64,000 nt of DNA from Ornithodoros turicata (Eukaryota; Arthropoda; Arachnida; Ixodida; Argasidae): the NCBI RefSeq assembly GCF_037126465.1, contig NC_088201.1, positions 4,841,001-4,905,000 on the forward strand, written 5' to 3'. The notes below the pieces were generated by a model. It did not search any database. It was not told the DNA's origin and saw only the letters and a program-made list of their open reading frames with translations. The translations under genes were made by a program, and so were the position numbers. This document shows positions 1 through 10,316 of this stretch, in pieces; position 1 is the first letter of the stretch, and the number at the start of each line of letters is the position of its first letter.

Positions 1-187
1 GGTTATCACTTCTGATTCGAGGAGAGAAGGGGGCGTACGCCTTTTTGTGGCAATTTGGGTATATGGTAGTTGCCACAAAAAGGCGTACGCCTCCCCGTCG
101 CCTCGAATCAAAAGGCGATCACCCTATCGTTCGCGACAATGGTTGGCGCACTACGTGCTATGCGGTGAAGTTCTGTTTTTAGAGTGT
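1..187. mobile_element. Family B MITE, cut by window start
   Basis: Right-hand part of a palindromic MITE whose inner stem holds GGCGTACGCC next to TTTTTGTGGCAA and whose right end reads TTCTGTTTTTAGAGTG. The left end lies outside the window. It is the same family as 26593-26842. Confidence 0.8.
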
Positions 188-190
188 ATA

Positions 191-421
191 CACTCTTAGA
201 AATGAATTTCACTGCATAGCACGTTCCTATAGCCAACCATCACCTCGAATGATATCGTTATCTGACCTGATTTTTCGAAAACGGGAGGCGTACGCCTTTT
301 TTGTGACAATTATGAACAGCATAAGTGTCACAAAAAAGGCGTACGCCTCCCGTTTTCAACAAATCAGGACAAATAACGATACTAGGAGCGTGCTATGCGG
401 TGAAATTCATTTTTAAGAGTG
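191..421. mobile_element. Family A1 palindromic MITE
   Basis: Starts CACTCTTAGAAATG and ends TTTTTAAGAGTG, flanked by TA on both sides. The inner stem contains GGCGTACGCC and a GTGACA/TGTCAC hairpin. The right arm lacks the block between AACGATA and TAGGAGCG, an internal deletion of about 20 bp. It abuts the family B copy to its left. Confidence 0.9.
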
Positions 422-446
422 TAGGGTAAAACCTCAGACGGTGGTA

Positions 447-684
447 CACTCTTAAAAATGAACTTCACCACATAGCACGCTCCTAGCCAACCATCATCCC
501 GAATGACAACGTTCTCGCCCCTGATTTGTTGAAAACGGGAGGAGGAGCCTATTTTGTGCCGTGCATAATGGCCACAAAATAGGCTCCTCCTCCCGTTTTC
601 AGCAAATCAGGGGCGAGAACGTTGTCGTTCGGGATGATGGTTGGCTAGGAGCGTGCTATGTGGTGAAGTTCATTTTTAAGAGTG
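447..684. mobile_element. Family A2 palindromic MITE
   Basis: CACTCTTAAAAATG ... TTTTTAAGAGTG with flanking TA. The A2 core differs from A1: the inner stem is GGAGGAGCCTATTTTGTG with its complement, and the outer block reads AACGTTCTCGCCCCTG. The two arms are nearly identical inverted repeats of about 115 bp. Confidence 0.9.
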
Positions 685-686
685 TA

Positions 687-1078
687 GGGTTCGAAGCACC
701 AACGAGATGTTATCCAGTCGTCCACTCCACCGAGGTCTTCTCATAAACCTCACGCGCAGAAAAACATCCTGTAACGACCACAGATCAGGTCGTGTGTCTC
801 CGCCATAGTCTTGTTCGCAACTGGTGTATATGATTGAGGCCCAAATGGGGTGCTATATATAGTATAACCCCATCTTATCTATAAGATCAATATAAAATCT
901 TTATGCACTGGGTTCGCTCTCTATTTGTTGAAAATGGGCGGGGTCGTATGGTGACGTTACGGCACAGGTTTATCCTCAAATGAGAAGCATATATATAACG
1001 GTATACGCAGTGGCAGGGTCTGGTCGAGAAAGCCGACATAATACGTATACGTCCGAAGTGCTGTTTCAACCAAGTGTG
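687..1078. other. Unassigned spacer
   Basis: No coding region, RNA gene or recognisable repeat was found between the A2 MITE and element D. The short open frames here have no recognisable domain. Confidence 0.4.
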
Positions 1079-1080
1079 TA

Positions 1081-1520
1081 CACTCTAAAAACAGAGGGGG
1101 GGGGGGGGTCGAGGTAGCTCGTCATTGTTGGCCGCACTCAACACTCTTAAAAATGAACTTCACCTCATAGCAAGCTCCTAGCCAACCATCATCTCGAATG
1201 ATATCGTTATCTGCCCTATTTTGTTTAAAACGGGAGGCGTACGCCTTTTTGTGACACTTATGCTGTTCATAATTGTCACAAAAAAGGCGTACGCCTCCCG
1301 TTTCCAACAAATCAGGTCAGATAACGATATCATTTGAGATGATGGTTGGCTAGGAGCTTGCTATGAGGTGAAGCTCATTTTTAAGAGTGAAGTGGGCATC
1401 GTTACGACTATAGCCAAAAAAAAAGGAAAGGGGGAAAGGGGAGTTGAGATTTTCAAAGTGATGCATAGGCAGGATGACCGATACTGATGGGACGGAGGCA
1501 CACTGTAGGTGAGAGGCATG
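1081..1520. repeat. Element D with poly-G tract, interrupted by an A1 MITE
   Basis: Begins CACTCTAAAAACAGA, followed by a G run of about 13, then GTCGAGGTAGCTC and, after the MITE at 1142-1389, AAGTGGGCATCG and an A-rich and G-rich stretch. The same sequence without the MITE lies at 30676-30863, so the two are copies of one dispersed element. Its outer limits and class are uncertain. Confidence 0.6.
1142..1389. mobile_element. Family A1 MITE inside element D
   Basis: CACTCTTAAAAATG ... TTTTTAAGAGTG, palindromic, flanked by AA on both sides. The uninterrupted sequence at about 30733-30742 (CTCAAGTGGG) shows the site before insertion, supporting a 2-bp duplication of AA. Confidence 0.9.
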
Positions 1521-1540
1521 AGGCATGAGTTGCATGTGCG

Positions 1541-1932
1541 CCCTAAAAACAGCACGCACGCTGTGCGCCAACCATTGCTACGAATGATATAGGGTTATCA
1601 CTTCTGATTCGAGGAGAGAAGGGGGCGTACGCCTTTTTGTGGCAATTTCGGTATATGCCCTAGCAGCAAAATGTACTGAAAGTCGAGTGCAATAGGGGTG
1701 GCCGGGTAGGTGGAAGTCCTTGAACAGACTCGTGAAACTAAAGAACACTGATAAGACACATACCGTCCACCCCTATTGCACTCGACTTTCAGTACATTGT
1801 GCTGCTTGGGTGGTAATTGCCACAAAAAGGCGTACGCTCATCCCTCTCTTCGAATCAAAAGCGATTACCGTATCATTCACGACAGTGATTGGCGCACTAC
1901 ATGTTATGCGGTGAAGTTCTGTTTTTAGAGCG
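1541..1932. mobile_element. Family B MITE carrying a nested element
   Basis: The left end CTAAAAACAG is followed by a small deletion, then CGCTGTGCGCCAACC and the B-type inner stem. The right end reads TTCTGTTTTTAGAGCG. A separate inverted-repeat element sits in its loop at 1658-1810. Confidence 0.75.
1658..1810. mobile_element. Short transposon with 44-bp inverted repeats (CCCWAGCAGC ends)
   Basis: Left end CCCTAGCAGCAAAATG, right end the complement of CCCAAGCAGCACAATG; the two 44-bp arms differ at two positions. Comparison with the undisrupted family B loop near 60-75 (TATATGGTAG) shows that it was inserted there, with TG repeated at the borders. The superfamily was not assigned. Confidence 0.75.
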
Positions 1933-1943
1933 AGGCACATGCA

Positions 1944-2525
1944 ACTGTATTTTCACGCGTATTAGCCGCGGCTTATGCGCGATTTTTTTTTCTCACGGGC
2001 GCCCTGCGGCTTATCCACCGGTGCGGCTTATCTGATGACTATTTTTTCCTGGTATTTTCCCCATACGCCGATTTTAACGAAAGGGCCGACAGTGTCTCTG
2101 GAACAGCACTGCCCTGCAGATGCACGAACAGTGCGTAACAGGGACGGGTCCACATTCGAGTAGATTGATCTTCCTGGTGCATTCCCCCAAGCAGCTTTAA
2201 GGAAAGTGGTGACAGTGATTCACGTCTTCTGGAAGATCACTGACCCATCGGTCCACGAAAAACACCCGACAAGGGCACAATCCGATCTTGGTAGAACTCC
2301 AGAACTGACCTCCTCTGTTGTACACTGTGCCGATCCCGGAATATGGACCACAGGGTTTATGGCCTTCTCTATATGGTCTCCTTTGTCGCACAAATCAGTC
2401 GTCTCGTATTGCCCGCGGCTTATCTGCGGGTGCGGCTTATCTGCCAGAAAATTTTCAAAACGTCCCAAAAAACGCGTCCTGCGGCTTATCTGCGGTGCGG
2501 CTTATACGCGTGAAATTACGGTATA
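1944..2525. mobile_element. Element M, inverted-repeat transposon with GCGGCTTAT sub-repeats
   Basis: The ends form an inverted repeat of about 28 bp (TTTCACGCGTATTAGCC at left, complement of TTTCACGCGTATAAGCC at right). Just inside both ends the motif GCGGCTTATCTGC recurs several times. No transposase frame is visible, so it is non-autonomous. Confidence 0.65.
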
Positions 2526-2569
2526 TGCAGGGATGGGGCATCCGTGTTACGTAATGTAGAACAACAACA

Positions 2570-3200
2570 ACAAAAAAATTCGTCTTCCAATGCATATCGC
2601 ACAGCCGCGCTTCTCAGACAAACAGCCCCTCCAATAAAAAGTTGGGTAATGCAGCGCTAGTGGGTTCGAACCGCAGGTGGGCCGATTTTCTGGCCGCCGT
2701 CTTGGGCGCGGTGGTTTCTGGCAACCGGCTGAGTTATGGTGCTGACAACGGCTCCTTAATTTAGACGTTTCCCGCAGCGTCCCGAGGCCAGTGATTACAC
2801 GGTGGGGCGCCACGCAGCTGCTACGCGCGCCCGGGCCCCGCTGAGCGCTCCCCGAGAAACTGGCTCCCAACGTCATCATTGCATTCGCTACATAGTGTTT
2901 GAGTGTGCGCAACCCTTTCGAGATTTACGGTGGCAGGTGGTTTTTCGGGGGTGGAGAAGGCATGGCGGCGCACGAAGAGGTGCTCAGTGTTGCTCGACCA
3001 AATTGACTTTCTCGTGGCAGGGGGTTACGAAGATTGCCTCTCCACCACTTACTCGGGGGTTTCTAAAGCGCTTTATAATGTTCCATTGAGTGGAGAAAAT
3101 AGATAGATGGATCGCGCTGTCGATTGCCTAACCGAAGATATCTTCTTCGAGCGAGCTTCGCCCGTATTTTGTTAATTAACGCGTTAGACACGACGTTATA
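2570..3200. other. Unassigned, GC-rich spacer
   Basis: A GC-rich stretch around 2700-2900 and a (CAA)n-like stretch near 2560. No splice-flanked coding exon or family hit can be defended. Confidence 0.3.
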
Positions 3201-3202
3201 TA

Positions 3203-3413
3203 CGGGGTGTTCAAAATGAAGCTTTCAGGAGCGCTACGCAAACACAGCGATGACAGGAAACCGGATGATAACTTTACGCTACTTGTGTAAGAAACAGGGG
3301 CTGCTAATTATGTAGCACCTGTTTCTTACTCAAGGAACAGAAAAAGTAGCGCCAGTTTTCTCTTGTTCGCCTATTTATAAAGTGCTAGTGAAAGCTTAAT
3401 TTTGAACACCCTG
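3203..3413. mobile_element. Mariner-like MITE (GGTGTTCAAAAT ends)
   Basis: Left end CGGGGTGTTCAAAATG, right end AATTTTGAACACCCTG, both flanked by TATA. The arms run almost to a short central loop (GAAACAGG ... CCTGTTTC). This type of end is common in arthropod mariner MITEs. Confidence 0.8.
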
Positions 3414-4505
3414 TATATATAACGGGCCATTGTGTGTGAACGTGGCGAAGACGCTCTCCTTCTATGACATTGTTCCCTCCGAAGCTCTGCCACTATAGTC
3501 CAAGTGTCGTCTGCGAAACGCATTAGTCACTTTAACAATTAGCGGACGACCACTAGCTTCCGAACCAGACAGAAAACTCATCGAAAGTAATCTAGTCCTA
3601 TCAATTCTCAAATCTTTTCTGTGTGCGTTCCAGTCATCGGACTTAAGGTCATCCGTTAAAGTACCGTTTTTCTCACGTTTCTGAGGCTTCCTGTTTGTCT
3701 TGTTTTCTATTCAGCCATCTCTTCGCATATAGCCCAAGCTTGCTTCTGCACGTGATATACTTGCTTGAACGCCCATTCTTTTTCTACGCCATTATCAGAC
3801 GGGACGAGTAAATAAAGTAGGGGAAAAAAAAAAACTATCCGCGCTTTTCCACCCTTCTCTTTTAATCCTCTAATGAAAGCCGGCATTAGTTTAAGCCACG
3901 ATTTACATCGTTAACAAACGCGTGAGAAAACCGCACTGACAATGTTTGTCCATCGTATTGGAGCGCCCCCAAATCGGCGCTTTTAACTGTGGAGATCCCG
4001 CGCGTCTGTCAAAACTATATAACTTGCCTATGGTTCCCACCGGGCCTTCTGACCTCGGGAGCGGCTGCTAGATCACGTGACTGGCCGTTCGCGTGCAGTA
4101 GCGGTCGCGTGCCGAAACCCTTGATCAAGATCGAGGGTAAACACTTTGCGGGAAATCTGGGGATGGATCCGCCGGTCCAGATCCGGTATCTTTGTGACGG
4201 TATACCTTTGGTCGCAAAAAAAAAATAATAATAAAAAGAAAAAAGAATAATTATGATAAGTTCTCGTTATTGTATAGCGTAGGGTGAGCTCAACAACAAA
4301 CAAACGGCGACAAAGGCAGGGGAGGTGAAAGTGTTGTCTAAAAAAAAAAACGGTGAATCTTTCTTTCCTTGGATCATCCTTTGACGTTCGCGAGAACGCG
4401 GGGTTTGTTTTCGATACGTTCGACAGATACAATCTGAAATCACCGTGTAAAAAAAGGGCTTTGGTCAAAGTCGACCCCCTTGTGGTGGCATCAGCTAAAT
4501 GGGTT
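3414..4505. other. Unassigned spacer
   Basis: Holds A- and T-rich tracts (3820-3835, 4208-4250, 4340-4350). Nothing else was recognised. Confidence 0.3.
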
Positions 4506-4513
4506 AACTTGTG

Positions 4514-4889
4514 GGTAACATCTCATTACGGCCGAAAGTCTCATTACGGGCGATAATCCTTTAATCCCCAAGTGTCTCATTACGCCCAAAATCTCATTAC
4601 GGCCGAAGGCAGTCTCATTACGGCCGAAAAGAAAAAAAGCATCTGCCGTGTTAGCAATCACTGTGTTGCATGCTTCCCAAAGTAGTATATATGACACTGC
4701 TTCATGAATCTGTCGCAAGAAACGTTTTTAATTCTCATTGGATCTTCGGCCGTAATGAGATTTTGGGCGTAATGAGACACCTGGTGATTAAAGGATTATC
4801 GGCCGTAATGAGACTTTCGTCCGTAATGAGACTTCGGTCGTAATAAGACTTGGGCCGTAATGAGACTTCGGTCGTAATGAGATACAATC
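4514..4889. mobile_element. hAT-like foldback with TCATTACGGCCGAA sub-repeats
   Basis: Flanked by the 8-bp direct repeat AACTTGTG (4506-4513 and 4890-4897), as expected for hAT insertion. The left arm carries TCTCATTACGGCCGAA several times and the right arm carries its complement, in the same order mirrored, around a short unique centre. There is no transposase. Confidence 0.7.
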
Positions 4890-4897
4890 AACTTGTG

Positions 4898-5708
4898 CGT
4901 TGCGAAAGCGAAATTGCGGGATCGACTCACTTACCGACAGTAACGTAGCCAGAAAAATATTTCAGGAGGGGTTCTACGGGAACTTTACGTGGAGGAGCAG
5001 GAGAAGGATTGCACCCTCTTTTCCCTCGTCCAAACGAGGCATGGTTTTGTGTGTGGATGAGGTTGAACCTGCCTACAGTCATCGTTACTGACAATACTAA
5101 AGAAAGTACGACGAAGCGCACAATCCCAAGCCGTTGGTACTAAAACACCGTGCCTAGTCTTGTCGCCTGGGATTCACAAATACTGCATAGTGCCACTAGG
5201 AAGTGATGATCCTGGGCAATGATCCCGCGTACGCAAAACTAGAGCAACAACAAAATGCGGTTTGGAATAGCGCACTATTGTAACTCCGCCGTTTGGGTAG
5301 CGTGAAGACGGACTCCAACAAACTATGCAGGGAAATGGAGACAGACGCCGGTAGGCAGAATACGGGGGAAGGCGACACAGTATATATTTACATCATTTGT
5401 ACAGACTGGTGACGGACATACGTCCAAAGTACAGAAAAGGCGATGAGCACCCGATGTCGGATGCTTTTAAAACCAACGAAGGCGAGAGTGTCCTGCTTTC
5501 TCCATTCCAGGAATACATCCCCTGCTTTGTTCGACTTCTTCGCTGCGTCCCAGCTTTATTGTCCGAAGGAGACCGCAGGTCTGTTTTCGGGATGGTTCCT
5601 TTTCTTCCCTGGCGTAGCTGCTCCCAAAAGACTTCTCAACTAGGTCGTCCCACGATGCCAATTCTCGGAACTTGACCTTGAGTCATAACAGCACCCACGC
5701 GCTTTGCG
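4898..5708. other. Unassigned spacer
   Basis: No repeat end or defended exon. Open frames such as 5397-5675 (+) and 5467-5661 (-) overlap on opposite strands and show no known domain. Confidence 0.3.
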
Positions 5709-5803
5709 GCCCCAAACAAACAGTGGGTCATCACTGCGCATGCGCAGAACCCAAACAGTGTTCTGCGCAATGCGCAGTGACGACTCCTTATTTTGTGGGG
5801 GTC
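5709..5803. repeat. Short inverted repeat (GCGCATGCGC region)
   Basis: CATCACTGCGCATGCGCAGAA faces TTCTGCGCAATGCGCAGTGA across a short loop, and the outer flanks GGCCCCAAACAAA and TTTTGTGGGGGTCC are roughly complementary. Probably a very small MITE. Confidence 0.5.
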
Positions 5804-7140
5804 CCCAAGCTCATGGGTCCAAATTTACCTTACACTAAATCATGCTGCGATTTTCTCTCGACACGGCGCTCGCCCGTGACGTCGCAGGCGGGACCAATCA
5901 CGCTGCTGCTACAAAATGGTGCGACAGGTGTCTCCGGTGTAGAGTACGCGCCACGCCGGCGTCGACTGGCGCGCCAATCTTTTCCGTTGCGCCGCCGCCA
6001 GTTCGGGGGGCGCTACAATGTGGCGTATTTACACTTTGCGAAAGTATTTTTGTTAACTTAATTTTGGTGCAACTCTTTTATTATATCTGTGCAAATTTGA
6101 ATGACTCTCGAACACCAGCCCAGAAAAGGAATTCGAGTTTGCTGTTCCACCAAGTGAAAAGAGGGAGGGCTCCTGAGTGGGAATAAAAGCAACAACAACA
6201 CAATAAGCGGTAAAAAGTTTGCGTGCGGCCTTTTTTTGTGAGGCTAAAGTTTTGGATTGCTGGCGTGGACGCCTCTGCTGTGCTGTATTTGTTTGTATGC
6301 ACAGAGTGGGTTGCTAAAGCCCCTTTGTAATTTCTCCGTCTTCTTCTGCGGAGGTTTCTTGATGCAGATTGAATAAACCAATTAATAACTAATAATATTG
6401 CTTAATTGAGGCAAATCTGCTCTCCGCGTAATAGTGGGGGCGCTGTTATATAGTATCAAAACGAAGAAAGCTTTCCGGAGCTGGAATGGATTTTACTGTA
6501 CACGTGTATTATTCCTGCCGCTGATTTAAATTGGGCGCTCCTGGAACTCGCAAACTTGACATCACCACCTTAGATTACGCCGGACTCCGCGAAATTCAAT
6601 GGCGCGCCCCACCTGTCCCAGAAACAGAGAGTGGCCCGCGCCATCGCCCCCCCCCCCCAAAAAAAAGAAAAAGCAGAAGAAGATAGCCTGGAGCGTAGCT
6701 CTACTCCGGTGAGATCATCTGGTCAAATTGTCAACAACGCCGTCCTCGCGAAGGCGACGTCCTCACGTTGCTGTGACGACTCCGAAGAAGAGATGAGACT
6801 GCTATACCCACTGTTATCTCCAGTATCAAGCACGAATAATTTGATACGAAGATACTGTTCTGATGACACTCGGTGAAGTGAATAGGGCCACCGAAATCCC
6901 CCTTTATGGACAATATGGACAATATGGTCAATATGGGACAATATGGTCAATATGGACAAGGGCAACCTACACGAAAGGTAATTGAAAAGTGGGAAGTGGT
7001 AACTGAGTTTCCAAATTCTCATTTTAACCGTACGAACACTCGCGTAAAATGGCTTCGATAGGTTTTCTTTCATCTCTCGTTTTGGTGTAGTTAATATTCG
7101 TGAATTGGTGTAGTATCTGACGAAATGGGCGCGAACTCCT
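5804..7140. other. Unassigned region with small tandem repeat
   Basis: Contains a degenerate tandem repeat of about 10 bp at 6905-6962 (ACAATATGG and TCAATATGG units) and a C run near 6650. No exon could be defended. Confidence 0.35.
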
Positions 7141-7141
7141 A

Positions 7142-7393
7142 CACTCTTAGAATGAACTTCACCGCATAGCCACGCTCCTAGCCAACCATGATCTCGAATG
7201 ATATCGTTATCTGTCCCTGATTTGCTGAAAACGGGAGGTGTACGCCATTTTTGTGACAATTATGATCCGCATAAGTGTCACAAAAAAGGCGTACGCCTAC
7301 CGTTTTGAACAAATCAGGACAGATAACGATATCATTTGAGTTGATTGTTGGCTATAGGAGCGTGCTATGCGGTGAAGTTCATTTTTAAGAGTG
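7142..7393. mobile_element. Family A1 MITE
   Basis: CACTCTTAGAATGAAC ... TTTTTAAGAGTG with TA on both sides. A full-length palindrome with an extra C in the left arm (ATAGCCACGC). Confidence 0.9.
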
Positions 7394-8430
7394 TACGGTT
7401 CGACGTAAACGTAAATAGATTAATTTGCATCAAATATTCGTCAAATATTGCGAAAAAGGAAAGCAACGTTGACCTGCAAGTATAGGCAGCACGTTAGTCG
7501 GGCACATTTCAAACGGTAGTATCCCGAGGAAACATTGCATATATATATATATATTTTTTTTTTACACACATCCTCCGATCAATAAAGAAACTCTACATAG
7601 CCACGCACGAATAACTGCTACAAGACGGTCTTCTCGTAACGCCGATGTCTCAACGTGTCTGGTATGTTGATAAGCCGCACGGTCCATATTTCGTGGAAAC
7701 TCGATAAGATCACGACCGCAATGCGAGAGACGTCCGCTAAGCATTCGCGGGTTGCCAGCACAGATTATCATTACCGGCAATACGTGCTCTGTGTATGATA
7801 AGCCTCGACAAATGAATTTCTCACTCACTTAATAGGGATGTAGGTTGGCAACGAGTTAGCAGCATATAATGAAAGATACATTGGAAACCTTGCATCATCC
7901 GTTCCGCTTAATGGTTTTTGCATGTGCTCTTGCGGCTTTTGGAAACCGGTTCGTATGGCGGTGTAATTTTTGCGGCTCGTGCCATTTGTTCAAATGAGAG
8001 ACGAAATTATCCATGCATGCCGGAGTGTGATAAGACGTATTAGGCATGTCTGCTACGGTGCCAGGTAAAGGGGGAATTTTTGTAGATCGGTAGCATCCTA
8101 TATACGGAAACGAGAAGATAATAAGTGCGATGAATACCATAAAAGTAAATGCTCGCGTAAAAATTCATCTTATAAAGGCGCAATGAAATGACATTGGCAT
8201 TCAACAAGTAATTCACGAGAAAGCCCAAGACTTTGTTGACCTCTCCCTTGGGATCATGGAGGCTCTATTCTATGTGTTGTGTTGTGTCCCGATGGAGCTC
8301 GCCTCGGGGGGGGGGGGGGGGGGATTGTTTGCCTACACTTGGCATTGCTCGAAACCCGTTTCATTGAGAGAACTGATGTTCTGAGGCTGGAACAACATAG
8401 AAGGGAGAATCACAATCACAATGACGCACC
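7394..8430. other. Unassigned spacer with (TA)n and poly-G
   Basis: A (TA)n run lies at 7538-7556 followed by a T run, and an 18-base G run at 8306-8323. A block at 8367-8398 (CTGATGTTCTGAGGCT) recurs inverted at 20175-20200 near the second tRNA-like copy. Confidence 0.4.
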
Positions 8431-8432
8431 CT

Positions 8433-8544
8433 GGAAGTCGCTGAGAAGGCGTGTTAGCTTAGCTCAATTGGTAGAGCCCTGGACCGGTAATCCAGAAGAT
8501 GTGGGTTCGAGTCCTACAGCTGGCTAACCTTTTCCGTGACTTTC
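8433..8544 (+). repeat. tRNA-like repeat unit, copy 1
   Basis: The tRNA-like core at 8453-8525 is embedded in flanks (GAAGTCGCTG at left, GTGACTTTCATC at right) that are also shared with 20343-20454. The sharing extends about 20-30 bp beyond the tRNA-like part on each side, which marks it as a dispersed repeat and not an isolated tRNA gene. Confidence 0.7.
8453..8525 (+). tRNA. tRNA-like sequence, anticodon position GGT (Thr-like), likely pseudo-tRNA or SINE-type
   Basis: A full cloverleaf can be drawn: acceptor GTTAGCT/AGCTGGC with two G-U pairs, D stem GCTC/GAGC, anticodon stem CTGGA/TCCAG with loop CCGGTAA, T stem GTGGG/CCTAC with loop TTCGAGT. The internal promoter boxes (TAGCTCAATTGG and GGTTCGAGTCC) are intact. 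Position 33 is C where nearly all tRNAs have U, and GGT is not the usual Thr anticodon in animal nuclear genomes. By eye it resembles a bacterial-type tRNA-Thr(GGT). It could be a functional tRNA, a pseudo-tRNA or a SINE head. The repeated context favours the last two. Confidence 0.55.
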
Positions 8545-8761
8545 ATCTTTCACCGTTTCATTGATCGAGCCACCATGCAAAATATTGTCACTCAGCGGCG
8601 TCAATTTCATTTCCAGAAACGTCCTGAAGACGTCCTGTGGACGGATCCCCTGGCGTGACATAATATCAGCATATAGACGACCCGCACCCCTACGTCATTG
8701 ATTGCGTAGCGCCGCCGCGCAAAGCATGCTGGTGGGCACTATCAGCTTTATCGGCCTATCA

Positions 8762-9060
8762 CACTCTAAAAAAAAAAGGTGTCATACTGACTCCTTTGTG
8801 GGGGTAAAACACCCTAACTCCCATGTGCAAAATTATAGTCTTTTTGAGGAGTATCTGCAACTCCGGGAACTATGGAGTAAAATTTACCCCTAAAGTACAG
8901 AGTAAAAGTTACTCCCAAACAGCTCCCTATTTACTCCAGCATGTCGAGTGTAAAAGCAACTCCATTCATGAGGTTAACATAACTCCTTTGGGGAGTTATG
9001 CTTACACTACATAAGGCGTAAAAATTATGCCCCTATCCCGGGGTGTACATTACTCTAATC
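8762..9060. mobile_element. Element H, CACTCTAAAA-ended MITE, right end not found
   Basis: Starts CACTCTAAAAAAAAAAGG and contains repeated ACTCC/GGAGT modules (GGAGTTATGC, GTTACTCCC), like elements G and I. The right end is lost near 9060. Confidence 0.5.
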
Positions 9061-10108
9061 AACTTTTTATCTTGAAAAACATACAAGGAAGTGTTGTAAA
9101 ACAGTATGTTTAAAAAACATACATTTATTGTGCCTCTGATACAGAGCAGAAATTGAACATTACAATGCACATTACACGCTATGTACATGGAACATAATCA
9201 TATGCCTAGAAACAACACAAACAAACAGTTAGGATCTAAAGTGATTAACAGCACCTAAAGCGTTCCCTAACCAATGCAACATACTTCAGGTTGAAGTCTT
9301 CGAGATGTTTCAATGCGGTCATTTACTGGACAGGCACGTCCCTTCACCGTGATACAGCAGGATTGGAACTTGAATGGGTTTTCTTGAGCATTTTTGTCAG
9401 ATATAGATCATTTTTGTCTTAAGCGACACCGCTAAGGGGAGAGAAACGATAGCGATATATTACGAAGTTATGTTACATTCCTTTCTATATGGCCTTCTCA
9501 AGTAGTATCAGTCAAGTATGCAATGTAGACCTATTAATCTAAGGGGCAGAGTAATTGTTTCCATTACTGAAAGTTAGAGAAGAATCAAGTCAAACAGAGC
9601 ACATACACACCAAAATTCAGAGCTTGCTTATTTGCAAACATTTTACTTCCTTAAATATAAGGATGAGACAGATAGTAGGATGCACTGTAAAAACCATAAG
9701 AATGTAAGAATGTGTGTGCCATCCCAGACCTGCAGAAATAACAGTGTTTGGGATGAGCATATTGGTGTGCGAGTGAATCTCCAGCTTGTTCATCAGTTGC
9801 AGCTTTCCTAAAATAGGCATGTGTGCGCACTTTGCTGTATATCTATTATAAAGCACATGAAATAAAGTAAGGACTTACACAAGTGAACAGGTCAAATTGA
9901 TCTCCCTCACCAGATGAGCAAAGACATAAATTACTTCTGCTGTGAAATAATCTGCAACATAAATATAGGCAATGAGAGTGGCGATATATGATGCTATCAT
10001 ATGCCAAATATTTTTGCTAATTAACCATTTCGTATGCCAAACAAAAATAGTGCTAGGAAAATGAATGGTTTGAATCATACGGGGTGGAAAAATTTATTGA
10101 TGCTAGTA
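9061..10108. other. AT-rich stretch without recognisable elements
   Basis: AT-rich and free of the MITEs that crowd the flanks. TTTATT at about 9123-9128 would read as a polyadenylation signal on the minus strand, so a 3' untranslated region of a minus-strand transcript is possible. No coding exon supports that here. Confidence 0.25.
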
Positions 10109-10316
10109 CAGTGCTACACAAAAGTTTATGGAACACGCTCCGGCGCCTTCCTCAGAGTGACACGCAGGCAGCTAACGGGGCTGCATGAACTTACAGACAT
10201 GTGCCTAGGTAACCCAATCATCTGTTTGCAAGTGTATAGGTGCCATTTGCTGCTGGCATGTCACGCTGAGGAAGATATACTCCGTAGCGTGTTCCGTAAA
10301 CTTTTGTCCAGCACTG
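10109..10316. mobile_element. Tc1-like MITE, copy 1
   Basis: Left end CAGTGCTACACAAAAGTTTA, right end the complement of CAGTGCTGGACAAAAGTTTA. These are Tc1-type ends. The arms include CACGCTCCGG and CCTCAGCGTGACA. No transposase. Confidence 0.8.

Noticed and set aside
4073..4468. 131-codon minus-strand open frame
   Set aside because: Phe-rich run comes from an A-rich tract; no domain and no conserved features.
7538..7566. TATA-box promoter
   Set aside because: The (TA)n run followed by poly-T is a microsatellite. There is no gene downstream that it could serve.
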